DNA from: Pseudomonadaceae bacterium
GTDB taxonomy: Bacteria; Pseudomonadota; Gammaproteobacteria; Pseudomonadales; Azotimanducaceae
Length of the DNA: 64,000 bases
NCBI GenBank assembly: GCA_024743175.1
Contig: JANSXA010000003.1
Span: 124,001 to 188,000, forward strand
Direction: 5' to 3'
Below are positions 26,916 through 35,286 of the stretch, piece by piece. The notes beneath the pieces were generated by a model. That model had not been told where the DNA came from and searched no databases. It worked only from the letters and a program-made list of their open reading frames with translations. Within the stretch, counting starts at the first letter, position 1. Every line of letters begins with the position of its first letter. A program made the translations under genes and the position numbers.

Positions 26916-27356
26916 TCAGACCCTGATTGTCAGCACGTCAGACTTTGCACCGTGTAAGACCGCGTTAGCGGTTGAACCCAGCAGTAAACCCAGGCCGTGT
27001 TTGCCGTGGGAGCCCATTACAATAAGGTCCGCGCCAAGCTGTTCGGCGGTTTGTTTGATTTCTGTTGCGGGAACACCGAATTGAACATGACGATCTGCAT
27101 CGTCGACGCCAAATTTAGTGCAGAGCTCACCCAGAGACTTCTCCACGCTGGCTCGGGCTTCACCCTCAAAATTCATTGCCGCAGCGGCCAGACCTGCTAC
27201 CTCGATACCCGTGTACGCCTGGGTCAGGGGGCGCACGATGGTCACCACGCTGAGTTTGGCGCCGTGGTCGTCTGCTGCCTGTTTGGCACGCATCAGTACA
27301 GCTTCTGCTTCTTCCGTTACATCTATCGCAGCAAGGATGTGGGTGTATCTAGTCAT
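26916..27356 (-). CDS. universal stress protein (UspA family)
   Basis: A 146-residue single-domain Usp. HILAAIDVTEEAEAVL opens the fold, and the ATP-binding loop is GSHGKHGLGLLLGSTANAVL (G-x2-G-x9-G-S/T-x-A). A CAGGAGAG site precedes the ATG at 27356; that site and the start overlap the last 8 bases of the cytochrome c gene, so the two are translationally coupled. Usp proteins bind ATP and aid survival under stress. The pairing with a cytochrome suggests a redox-linked response. Confidence 0.92.
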   Translation of the reverse strand: MTRYTHILAAIDVTEEAEAVLMRAKQAADDHGAKLSVVTIVRPLTQAYTGIEVAGLAAAAMNFEGEARASVEKSLGELCTKFGVDDADRHVQFGVPATEIKQTAEQLGADLIVMGSHGKHGLGLLLGSTANAVLHGAKSDVLTIRV

Positions 27357-27966
27357 TGAGCTCTCCTGGAGGATTAGGTCTCCTCTCAGTATCTTCTTCA
27401 GGCACAAAGAGGTAAACCCCTATGCGGACAAATGCGTTATTCACGGGTGCACCTGCTGTAATAGATGCCGGTATGGTTTGTTTGATGGGTGCCAGTTGCT
27501 TCAAAAACGCAGCAATATCGTCCAGATCCTGATCCTGCAGATACGCGTAATTGGGCCAGGGCATGACGGTTGTCGCCTGTTTGCCGTAGTGATCCATACC
27601 CGTGAGCAGAAATGTTTTGATGTCGTCTTTGCTCCAGCGACCCAGGCCTGTCTCTTTGTCAGCGGTCAGGTTGCCCGGGAATACGATGCCGGGGCTGATG
27701 TCGTCCAGGTCCTCTGTATAAGCAATGCCAATTCTCGAGCCTGCCAGCCATTGTCCAGTTGGGTTGCCGAGCAGTGCACCTTCAGTATGGCAGCCACCAC
27801 AGCCGAGGATGTTGGTCAGATACTCTCCGCGTTCAATCGAAGTCTCTGCGCTGCTGTTGGTCCAGGCAAAACTGATCAGGATGAGGGCGGTTAATCGCAC
27901 TGCCAGTCTGCGATACGAAGTGCTTCTGCGAGGGAAGAAAATTCTGCGAAGGAAAAAATTCTGCAT
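27349..27966 (-). CDS. periplasmic c-type cytochrome
   Basis: A 205-residue protein with an N-terminal signal/anchor (hydrophobic 23-36) after an unusually long basic lead. It has one heme c site CGGCH (Cys56, Cys59, His60) and a likely Met axial ligand in TTVMPWPNY. ADKETGLGRWSKDDIKTFL and GLLGNPTGQ-like segments are typical of the cytochrome subunits of alcohol or gluconate dehydrogenases. It probably passes electrons from a periplasmic dehydrogenase to the terminal oxidase. It overlaps the Usp gene by 8 bases. Confidence 0.87.
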   Translation of the reverse strand: MQNFFLRRIFFPRRSTSYRRLAVRLTALILISFAWTNSSAETSIERGEYLTNILGCGGCHTEGALLGNPTGQWLAGSRIGIAYTEDLDDISPGIVFPGNLTADKETGLGRWSKDDIKTFLLTGMDHYGKQATTVMPWPNYAYLQDQDLDDIAAFLKQLAPIKQTIPASITAGAPVNNAFVRIGVYLFVPEEDTERRPNPPGELND

Positions 27967-28103
27967 GATGTGGGTACCCAGTTGTTAGCTTCAGTGTATG
28001 TCCAGACCCTGCTCTTCACCCACCGTGGTTTATACGTAGCAGATTTATTGGCAGCTTCAGACGAGTCGGTTAACCTGTATGGCTGCACTGAAGGGGAAGA
28101 TAG

Positions 28104-30155
28104 ATGGGTTTGAAAGTCTTTGTAGTTCATGTCGTTGTGTTGGTCACACTGGCTTCGCAGCAGGCCACAGCGCAGCCCGCAGAGCGTCAACTCGATCGCG
28201 GCATCGATGAAGAAATTATCGTCTGGGGTCGCGCTCAAACCCAGAAAGGTAAAGCCATTTCTGCCTCGGAAGGTCTGGTGGGGTATGCGGACTTTGACAC
28301 CCGCCCGCTTGAGCGGGTCGGGGAGCTGGTTGAAGTGGTACCCGGTATGGTGGCCACTCAGCACAGTGGTGAAGGTAAGGCGAATCAGTATTACCTGCGC
28401 GGCATGAATCTCGATCATGGCACAGACTTCTCTGCGCATGTAGAAGGTATGCCCATCAACATGCGCGCTCATGCCCATGGACAGGGATATCTGGATCTGA
28501 ATTTCCTGATACCCGAAGTTATCAGTACGGTGCAATATGCCAAGGGCCCATACAATGCAGACCGCGGTGATTTTTCCACCGCTGGTACAACCTCATTTTC
28601 GGTTTATGACCGTCTCGACCGACCCTTCGTTGAAGCCACATATGGCAGTGATAGCTATAGACGGCTCGTGTCTGCTGGCTCGATGGGTTTAGGCGAAGGC
28701 AATCTCCTGGCGGCATTGGAAGTGGTCCGTGACGATGGACCCTGGCAGCTGTCCTCCGATATAAAGAAAAACAATCTGCTGGTTAAGTATTCGGGTCAGG
28801 CCGGTGATTTCAACACCCGCTTCCTGGTTTCTTTATACGATAACGAATGGCGTTCGACAGATCAGGTACCCAGGCGTCTGGTGAACAGCAATACTATTGG
28901 GCGTTTTGATTTCATCGACCCAACTCTGGGCGGTGATTCGAGTCGGACGTCGTTTATTGCGGGTTTAACGGGGGAGAGTCTTGAAGCCAGCATCTTTGCA
29001 AGTCGTTACAAACTGCGACTGTTCAACAACTTCACATATTTTGCGGGTGATCCCGTGCTGGGTGATCAGTTTGAGCAGGTAGATGACCGCTGGATCATGG
29101 GCGGTAACGTTCAGTACAGATTTGACGTCGGCGCTGACTCCACCCTGCGCATCGGTGGTGATCTGCGTATCGACGATATTTCGGATGCCAACTTATATGC
29201 ATCCAGTGCGCGGGTGCGCACGGCGACGGTGCGGGATGACAGCGTCGACTGGCTCAGTGCCGGCGCCTTTGCAGAGGTAACAACATATTGGACGGAACGG
29301 CTGCGTACAGTGGTGGGACTGCGAGCCGATTATTTCGACTATGAGGTTAATGCCAATCTGTCGGAAAACTCCGGCAAGGGAGACGACACCAATTTTGTTC
29401 CCAGCTTCGCATTGGCTTACCAGCTCAATGATTTAGTTGAAGTTTATGCAAACTGGGGCAAAGGCTTTCATTCCAATGATGTGCGCGGTGCAACCATCTC
29501 AGTCGACCCATTGAGCGGGGACCCGGTAGATACTGTCGATGTGTTTGTGGAGCAGGAGGGGGCTGAGCTTGGGTTGCGTTTTGAAGGCTGGCAAGGGCTG
29601 GCTGTAGCGGCAACTTATTTCTGGTTGGAGTCTGATTCAGAGCTGCTGTTTGTAGGAGATGGCGGAGCAACAGAACCCAGTGATGCCTCAAAACGTACAG
29701 GCGTCGAGGTAAGTGCATTCTGGAACATAAACAGTCGTTGGACAGCGGATATCAATGCTGCGTTTATTGACAGCAAATTTGTTGGTGTGCCCAGCGACCT
29801 CAGCAAAATACCAAACGCCAGAGATGAGGTAATTGGCGCCGGTATCACCTATGTCCAGCCTCAAGGGTGGACGGCAACGCTACGCTTGCGGCACTTCGGC
29901 GAGGCGCCACTGACAGAAGATGGGGCGGTCACTAACGGAGATACAACAATTGTTAATGCCGGCTTGCAGTATGATTTTGGTCGCTGGCAGGCAGGTCTAG
30001 AACTACTGAATGTGTTCGACGCTGAAGATGACGATATCGCGTACTACTTTGCCTCCCAGTTGCCCGGCGAAATAGGTCCAATTGAAGATGTGCATTTCCA
30101 TCCTGTTATTCCCTTCAGCGTTCGGGCCAGTCTACGTTGGGAGCTTGGGGATTGA
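28104..30155 (+). CDS. TonB-dependent receptor
   Basis: A 683-residue outer membrane receptor. A signal peptide (about 1-24) is followed by a plug domain with VELVEVVPGMVATQHSGEGKA-like start, NQYYLRGMNLDHGTDF and the SSTVQYAKGPYNADRGDF-type barrel entry. The 22-stranded barrel ends in RASLRWELGD; RVGLRADYFDYEV and VYANWGKGFHSNDVRG are typical barrel motifs. GGGGAAG precedes the ATG. It imports an unknown large ligand using the TonB system. No siderophore or vitamin genes are adjacent, and HAHGQGYLDLNF gives no clear substrate clue. Confidence 0.92.
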   Translation: MGLKVFVVHVVVLVTLASQQATAQPAERQLDRGIDEEIIVWGRAQTQKGKAISASEGLVGYADFDTRPLERVGELVEVVPGMVATQHSGEGKANQYYLRGMNLDHGTDFSAHVEGMPINMRAHAHGQGYLDLNFLIPEVISTVQYAKGPYNADRGDFSTAGTTSFSVYDRLDRPFVEATYGSDSYRRLVSAGSMGLGEGNLLAALEVVRDDGPWQLSSDIKKNNLLVKYSGQAGDFNTRFLVSLYDNEWRSTDQVPRRLVNSNTIGRFDFIDPTLGGDSSRTSFIAGLTGESLEASIFASRYKLRLFNNFTYFAGDPVLGDQFEQVDDRWIMGGNVQYRFDVGADSTLRIGGDLRIDDISDANLYASSARVRTATVRDDSVDWLSAGAFAEVTTYWTERLRTVVGLRADYFDYEVNANLSENSGKGDDTNFVPSFALAYQLNDLVEVYANWGKGFHSNDVRGATISVDPLSGDPVDTVDVFVEQEGAELGLRFEGWQGLAVAATYFWLESDSELLFVGDGGATEPSDASKRTGVEVSAFWNINSRWTADINAAFIDSKFVGVPSDLSKIPNARDEVIGAGITYVQPQGWTATLRLRHFGEAPLTEDGAVTNGDTTIVNAGLQYDFGRWQAGLELLNVFDAEDDDIAYYFASQLPGEIGPIEDVHFHPVIPFSVRASLRWELGD

Positions 30156-30246
30156 ATCGGATCAGGTCGTAGTTGCCATTTCATCAACATCTGCGGTACA
30201 AAAGTGACTACAAAACCCCTGCCCAAGCGACTAAAGTTAGATATCA

Positions 30247-30285
30247 GCGCGCTGACATTTATTGGGTAGCACCAATGAAGCGCGC
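30247..30285. repeat. nested inverted repeat downstream of the TonB receptor gene
   Basis: Outer arms GCGCGCT and AGCGCGC enclose an inner stem ATTGG/CCAAT with loop GTAGCA. It lies 92 bases after the receptor stop and 29 bases before the patatin start. There is no T-run after it, so it is either a weak terminator or an RNA processing hairpin. Confidence 0.5.
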
Positions 30286-30313
30286 AGTAACCCAGCCAGT
30301 AATGAGGTAGTCA

Positions 30314-31717
30314 GTGGGCGCAGCGGCAAGATTTGAAAATTATGATCAGTGGAAAACATTTGCACTGAACAAAGACCGGCTTTCAGGCGCTGAAAACTGG
30401 CGCACCCGTGATGAAAGCACACTTTACGATTATCGTGTGATCCGTCGTCGTTATGACGAGTTGGCCGAAGTGCGCGCCTCCGGCGATTCCCAGCGACTGC
30501 TGTTTTATATGCACGAAGGCTTCCACGGCAATATGGCGGGCATGGGTTCGCCAGCGTTGTATACGCGCACCAAATTCGGCACCAAAAATCTCATTACCCA
30601 ATACATCAATGAAATGGTTCTGGCGCTGCAGGATCTGGAATCCGTGTCTGATGATGAGATCAGCCTTAAGGAAAAATTCACATTTTTTAAGCGTGCTTCT
30701 GAATGTTTCGGTCGCACCGGGCTGATGCTCAGTGGTGCGGGTTCGCTGGGGCCGTTTCACATCGGCGTTGTGAAAGCACTGAATGAGCAGGGGCTGCTGC
30801 CTGACATTATCTCCGGCGCGAGTGCCGGGTCAATCTGCGCAGCGGTTGCCGGGACGCGGCCTGATGCCAGTCTTGAGCGGATGCTCAACACCGATGAATT
30901 TGTAAAATCCATGACCTCAGTAGACGGACAGAAGAGGTCCTCGAATCGCGTCCAGCGCCAGGATGTGGTGGAGATGTTGGAAGCGATGATTCCCGACATG
31001 ACGTTTGAAGAAGCTTATGAGGAAACCGGTCGCTACATTAATGTATCCGTAGCGCCGGCTGCGGTTAACCAGCGCGCCCGGGTTCTGAATGCCATTATTT
31101 CTCCAAATGCCTGTATCCGCGAAGCGGTCCTGGCATCCTGCGCAATTCCGGGCGTCTTTCCCGCTGTTACGCTGGCGGCGAAAACCCGAACCGGTGAACG
31201 CAAGCCTTATATAGCAACAAGAAAATGGGTAGATGGGTCAATCACCCACGATATGCCAGCGCGCAGATTGACGCGCCTCTACGGCGTTAACCATTTCATC
31301 AGCAGCCAGACCAACCCGTTTGTGCTCTGGACCCAGCAGGACCCCAACTCAACATCGCTGTTTGCGCAGTTGTCGTCTGTTTATCAAAGCGCAATGCGGG
31401 ATTGGTCAAAAGCTGTGTATCCGTTCACCATGAACCTGGTTCGTAACGTGTATCCAGCCAACATCATGACCCGCATGTGGTTTGGCCTGTTAACCCAGTC
31501 TTATACCGCAGATATCAACATTTCACCCACGCAACGCTTTGTGAACCCGGCAAAACTGTTATCTGTGCTCACGCCCCAGGAAACACTTGAGCTGATACGG
31601 GCGGGCGAAGAAGCGACCTGGCCAAAAATCGAAATGATCCGCAACTGCACAGCAGTCAGTCGTCAGATTGACGCCGCGCTGAAAGGCATAGAGGAATCAA
31701 TCGCGCCCGCTTCTTAG
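30314..31717 (+). CDS. DUF3336/patatin-like phospholipase
   Basis: A 467-residue lipase-like protein. An N-terminal DUF3336 region (about 1-130, WRTRDESTLYDYRVIRRRYD, HEGFHGNMAGMG) is followed by a patatin domain with oxyanion-hole GAGSLG, nucleophile GASAGS (Ser170) and the Asp of the dyad in KWVDGSI. This arrangement is found in bacterial relatives of yeast TGL3/4/5-type triacylglycerol lipases. With a WS/DGAT in the same window, a role in neutral-lipid breakdown is plausible. It starts at GTG 30314, with GAGG six bases before it. Its stop codon lies in the loop of a strong hairpin. Confidence 0.88.
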   Translation: MGAAARFENYDQWKTFALNKDRLSGAENWRTRDESTLYDYRVIRRRYDELAEVRASGDSQRLLFYMHEGFHGNMAGMGSPALYTRTKFGTKNLITQYINEMVLALQDLESVSDDEISLKEKFTFFKRASECFGRTGLMLSGAGSLGPFHIGVVKALNEQGLLPDIISGASAGSICAAVAGTRPDASLERMLNTDEFVKSMTSVDGQKRSSNRVQRQDVVEMLEAMIPDMTFEEAYEETGRYINVSVAPAAVNQRARVLNAIISPNACIREAVLASCAIPGVFPAVTLAAKTRTGERKPYIATRKWVDGSITHDMPARRLTRLYGVNHFISSQTNPFVLWTQQDPNSTSLFAQLSSVYQSAMRDWSKAVYPFTMNLVRNVYPANIMTRMWFGLLTQSYTADINISPTQRFVNPAKLLSVLTPQETLELIRAGEEATWPKIEMIRNCTAVSRQIDAALKGIEESIAPAS

Positions 31718-31724
31718 CGGGCGC
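31703..31724 (+). terminator. stop-codon-containing hairpin (probable terminator)
   Basis: GCGCCCGC (31703-31710) and GCGGGCGC (31717-31724) form a perfect 8-pair GC-only stem around the loop TTCTTA. The TAG stop of the patatin gene (31715-31717) straddles the loop and the first stem base. There is no clear T-run, so any termination would be weak or need a factor. Confidence 0.6.
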
Positions 31725-31769
31725 TCCCCGCATTCTTAGCGGGCGCATCCCGCATTCTTAGCGGGCGCT
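31713..31769. repeat. 22-base tandem repeat copying the hairpin arm
   Basis: Two full copies of CTTAGCGGGCGCTCCCCGCATT (one base differs, split here as CTTAGCGGGCG and CTCCCCGCATT) and a 13-base partial third copy. Each unit repeats the right arm of the hairpin at 31703-31724, so several alternative stems can form between the patatin and acyl-CoA dehydrogenase genes. Confidence 0.85.
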
Positions 31770-31783
31770 AGCGTCGTGTCTGC

Positions 31784-32974
31784 CTACAGACCCAGCACGG
31801 CTTTGGCGATGACATTCCGCTGAATCTCATTGGAACCGCCATAAATCGAAGCGGCGCGGCCGAAATTCAAGTCGGCAACCGCACTGACGGCATAGTCTGG
31901 TCCCGGTGGTGGCTCGTTGCTCTCGCCTCGTATCAAAGCCAGATCAAACGGCAGGGCATAATGAGCAACGGCTTCAACCCGCAACGTCTGCAGATCCTGC
32001 TGGATTTCAGTCCCCAGGATTTTCAGCATGGAAGCTGCGGCACCGGCATGACCACCGGCTTCTATCTGTGCGACGACGCGGGCCTCTGCCTGTTCCAGGG
32101 CATCAAGCTTTATTTCCGCGGCAGCCAGCCGAGCCATGAAGTCGGAACTGTCCGCCAGTTGGCCACCTGAACTGTCTGATTCATTTTTACTGATGTCTTT
32201 CAGCGCGGCTACTGCTCGTTTGGATCGCGCAACGCCGGCGATACCGGTGCGCTCGTGGCCCAATAAAAATTTAGCGTAGGTCCAACCCTTGTTTTCTTCA
32301 CCGATGCGATTCTCGACCGGCACGCGGACATCTGTGAAATACACTTCGTTGAGGTGGTGCATGCCATCGATGGAAACAATCGGTTTGACCTCTAACCCGG
32401 GTGACTTCATGTCGATCAGCAGAAAACTGATGCCCTGCTGCGGCTTGCAGTCCGTGTCAGTGCGGACCAGCGCAAAAATCCAGTCCGCTTTGTGCGCGTT
32501 GGTGGTCCAGATTTTCTGCCCGTTTACGACATAGTGATCACCATCGCGTACCGCGCTGGTTTTCAAAGACGCAAGGTCTGAACCGCTGCCGGGTTCAGAA
32601 TAACCCTGGCACCACCAGACCGAGCCATCGAGGATACCGGGCAGATGTTTTGCCTGTTGTTCAGGTGTACCGAACGTGTAGATGACCGGTCCAACCATAC
32701 CCAGACCAAAAGGCATCAGCATCGGCGCGCCTGCCAGTGCCAGCTCTTCAGAAAACACATGTTGTTGTCTTGAGGTCCAGCCTGTTCCACCCTGTTCAAC
32801 CGGCCAGTCTGGTGCGATCCACCCTTTCTTGTACAGGGCCTGGTGCCAGGCCGTGCCTGCTTTGCGACTGATACCGAATCCAAGGGCCGCGGCAGACAAA
32901 AGATCCGGCGTTAATGTATCTGCCAGAAACTGTCTTACTTCAGCGCGAAACGCTTCAATGTCTATGTCACTCAT
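31784..32974 (-). CDS. acyl-CoA dehydrogenase
   Basis: A 396-residue flavoprotein of the acyl-CoA dehydrogenase family. WCQGYSEPGSGSDLASLKTSA is the FAD/substrate loop, VVNGQKIWTTNAHKAD the middle-domain strand, and IYGGSNEIQRNVIAKAVLGL the C-terminal motif. It differs in sequence from the dehydrogenase at 1111-2358 and has no kinase partner. An insertion with DSSGGQLADSSDF before the C-terminal helices is typical of the large subgroup used in steroid or branched-acid degradation. The exact substrate is unknown. It converges on the patatin gene. Confidence 0.9.
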   Translation of the reverse strand: MSDIDIEAFRAEVRQFLADTLTPDLLSAAALGFGISRKAGTAWHQALYKKGWIAPDWPVEQGGTGWTSRQQHVFSEELALAGAPMLMPFGLGMVGPVIYTFGTPEQQAKHLPGILDGSVWWCQGYSEPGSGSDLASLKTSAVRDGDHYVVNGQKIWTTNAHKADWIFALVRTDTDCKPQQGISFLLIDMKSPGLEVKPIVSIDGMHHLNEVYFTDVRVPVENRIGEENKGWTYAKFLLGHERTGIAGVARSKRAVAALKDISKNESDSSGGQLADSSDFMARLAAAEIKLDALEQAEARVVAQIEAGGHAGAAASMLKILGTEIQQDLQTLRVEAVAHYALPFDLALIRGESNEPPPGPDYAVSAVADLNFGRAASIYGGSNEIQRNVIAKAVLGL

Positions 32975-33136
32975 GGTTTTGCTGTTGCCTTCATCTGGAG
33001 TTAAATACCGGGAAAGAGAGTATCACCAACCGTAAATCGTCTCGATAGGCTGTCAGACGAGAGTTGTCGCGCGTCCTGTTGAAATTTGTCTGGGATCGAA
33101 GCTTGACGAAGTGAGACATCCGGGTTAGCGTGTGCT

Positions 33137-33160
33137 GGTGTATTACATATATATAACACC
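33137..33160. promoter_or_regulatory. palindromic operator abutting the GntR start codon
   Basis: Arms GGTGT (33137-33141) and ACACC (33156-33160) flank an A/T-rich core with TATATATA. The right arm ends at the base before the ATG at 33161. The core could also be a -10 element (TATATA, 33148-33153) with TTAGCG (33125-33130) 17 bases upstream. It is the obvious site for autorepression by the YtrA-type regulator. Confidence 0.62.
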
Positions 33161-33511
33161 ATGACGGACTGGGACGAACGCACTCCAATTTATCTGCAGC
33201 TACGCAGTACGGTTCTGCAACGCATTATCAGTGGCTCGCTGGACGAAGGTGAGCCGGTACCGTCTGTTCGGCAGGTGGCAGCGGAAGAAAAAATCAATCC
33301 GCTGACGGTTTCCAAGGCGTATCAGATTCTGGTCGACGAAGGTCTGCTGGAAAAGCGTCGTGGCGTGGGAATGTTTGTGAATACCGGCGCTCGCGCCGCG
33401 GCTCTGGCTCAGGAGCGTGAGGTATTTCTCAACGAAGAGTGGCCACAGATAAAACATCGAATTGAAATGCTTGGTTTAAACATCGAGCGGTTATTGCTGG
33501 GAGATAAGTAA
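33161..33511 (+). CDS. GntR family regulator, YtrA subfamily
   Basis: A 116-residue repressor. The winged helix-turn-helix (about 12-72: PIYLQLRSTVLQRIISGSL, SVRQVAAEEKINPLTVSKAY) is followed by a short C-terminal dimer helix, the size of YtrA regulators rather than full GntR proteins. No Shine-Dalgarno precedes the ATG; a palindrome with a possible -10 abuts it, so the mRNA may be leaderless. Its stop overlaps the ABC ATPase start (TAATG). YtrA proteins usually control the ABC transporter encoded with them and often respond to cell-wall antibiotics. Confidence 0.9.
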   Translation: MTDWDERTPIYLQLRSTVLQRIISGSLDEGEPVPSVRQVAAEEKINPLTVSKAYQILVDEGLLEKRRGVGMFVNTGARAAALAQEREVFLNEEWPQIKHRIEMLGLNIERLLLGDK

Positions 33512-34359
33512 TGTCTGTCATCGCTGCGCAGGGTTTGCGCAAAAAGTTTGGCAACGTTCATGCATTGGATGGATTTGACCTGCAGGTTGAACCGGGGCGG
33601 ATTGTGGGTCTCATAGGTCCAAACGGATCAGGTAAAACCACGGCGCTGAAATCGATTCTGGGCATGGCCGCGCTTGATGCAGGCAACCTCGACGTGCTGT
33701 CTTTTCAGCCAAAGGCGCAACGCGCCGCGTTGATGCAACATGTCGCTTACATTGCAGACACCGGGATTCTGCCGCGGTGGATGCGGGTTAAAGATCTGCT
33801 TGAGTATGTAGATGCGGTGAATCCCAGTTTTGATATAGCACTGGCCCGTGAGGCTCTGGCCAGAACCGACGTGCAGCTGGAAAAGAAAGTGAAAGTGTTG
33901 TCGAAAGGTATGCACGTGCAACTGCACCTGGCGATTGTGCTCGCGATTGGTGCACAGCTGCTGGTTTTAGATGAGCCAACCCTGGGTCTGGATATCCTCT
34001 ACCGCCAACAGTTCTATGATGGGGTGTTGAACGACTATTTCAACGAGCAGCGCAGCATCCTCATAACCACACATGAAGTACGTGAAGTGGAGCACATTCT
34101 CACCGACGTTGTGTTTATCCACCGCGGTAAAGCCTGCCTCAGTCTGGCAATGGAAGCGTTGCCCGAAACGTTTTTCAAGCTAACCAGCCCGTCGAATCAA
34201 TCGCTACCCCCGGGTGCGCTGCAATCGCGGGCGACCCTCGCGGGTACCGAATCTATTTACAACAACGTGGACGCAGCACAATTGCAGCAATACGGTGAGG
34301 TCAGCACACCCAATCTGGCGGAATTATTTGTTGCAGTAGTGGAGAGCCAACATGTCTAA
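33511..34359 (+). CDS. ABC transporter ATP-binding protein
   Basis: A 282-residue ATPase. Walker A GPNGSGKTT (36-44), the signature region VLSKGMHVQLHLAI (a divergent LSGGQ with Lys-Gly-Met) and Walker B LLVLDEPTLGLD are present, followed by the switch His in TTHEVREVEH. It overlaps the GntR gene by one base and the permease gene by 8, forming a three-gene YtrA-type operon. With the permease it should form an exporter; the family often protects against membrane or cell-wall stress. Confidence 0.92.
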   Translation: MSVIAAQGLRKKFGNVHALDGFDLQVEPGRIVGLIGPNGSGKTTALKSILGMAALDAGNLDVLSFQPKAQRAALMQHVAYIADTGILPRWMRVKDLLEYVDAVNPSFDIALAREALARTDVQLEKKVKVLSKGMHVQLHLAIVLAIGAQLLVLDEPTLGLDILYRQQFYDGVLNDYFNEQRSILITTHEVREVEHILTDVVFIHRGKACLSLAMEALPETFFKLTSPSNQSLPPGALQSRATLAGTESIYNNVDAAQLQQYGEVSTPNLAELFVAVVESQHV

Positions 34360-35281
34360 GTTTATCGGCTTGCTGAAACGTGAGTGGCGTGAGCATGCAA
34401 ACGGTTTTCTGTGGGCGCCAGGTGCAATCCTCGCGGTCTTGTTGCTTGTCGGCGTATTCAGTCTGTTTGTTGATCCTGAAGTTAAGGGCGACATGAGTAG
34501 CGTAGAGCGACAGGAACTGGAACAGAGAATTGATGGGCAGGATGTCAGTGAGCTCAGTGGTCTGGAATTGCTGGCAGCGATGACACTGGATGCTGCAGGC
34601 AGTACCGATGCGGAACTGCGGGAGAAAATCACTGAGGCATTATCGTCTGTGGCGGTACCGTTTAATCTGGTGTTCTTTATTCTGGCTTTTTCCGTTCTGG
34701 TTAACTGCCTCTATGACGAGCGCAAAGATCAGTCGATTCTGTTCTGGAAGTCTATGCCGGTCAGTGATGTCGATACTGTGTTGAGCAAATGGGTGTTTGT
34801 CAGCTGGGTGGCACCGATTACAACCATAGCCGCGATCTGCCTGGCGCAGTTTTTTACCGTTGCCTTCATTTCAGCATTTGTTGAAGAGGGTATGGCTGGT
34901 CGTATCTGGAGTGCCAGCCAGATCTGGCTGCGCCCGTTTGATCTGGTGCTGCGTTTTGTCTTTTTAGGGCTCTGGCTCCTGCCTGTGGCGGGCTGGATTA
35001 TGTTTGTCTCTTCCTGGGCGAAGCGATTGCCAACTCTGATTGCGTTGGGTGCACCGTGGATTGTTACGCTCCTGGAACGGCTGTTTATCGGCAGCAACCA
35101 TTTTTCGCAGATGATAAGTAATCACCTGGCGCAGATGTACAACACCAGCCTGTCTTCTGCTGTTGATCTGGCCGCGCCGTTTTCGAGCTTCACGCAGTTG
35201 ACATTCTGGATAGGGCTGCTTCTTGGCGTAGCGCTGCTCGCTGCTGCAACCGTCTGTCGCCAGCGCATCAACGATGGTTAA
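34352..35281 (+). CDS. ABC transporter permease (ABC-2 type)
   Basis: A 309-residue inner-membrane protein with about six hydrophobic segments (for example FLWAPGAILAVLLLVGVFSL, VPFNLVFFILAFSVLVNCLY and FWIGLLLGVALLAAATV). ERKDQSILFWKSMPVSD is the usual cytoplasmic loop that contacts the ATPase in ABC-2 permeases. A large extracytoplasmic loop lies between the first two segments (about 45-100). It is the last gene of the GntR operon and ends 5 bases before the convergent LLM gene. Confidence 0.88.
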   Translation: MSKFIGLLKREWREHANGFLWAPGAILAVLLLVGVFSLFVDPEVKGDMSSVERQELEQRIDGQDVSELSGLELLAAMTLDAAGSTDAELREKITEALSSVAVPFNLVFFILAFSVLVNCLYDERKDQSILFWKSMPVSDVDTVLSKWVFVSWVAPITTIAAICLAQFFTVAFISAFVEEGMAGRIWSASQIWLRPFDLVLRFVFLGLWLLPVAGWIMFVSSWAKRLPTLIALGAPWIVTLLERLFIGSNHFSQMISNHLAQMYNTSLSSAVDLAAPFSSFTQLTFWIGLLLGVALLAAATVCRQRINDG

Positions 35282-35286
35282 ACAGT

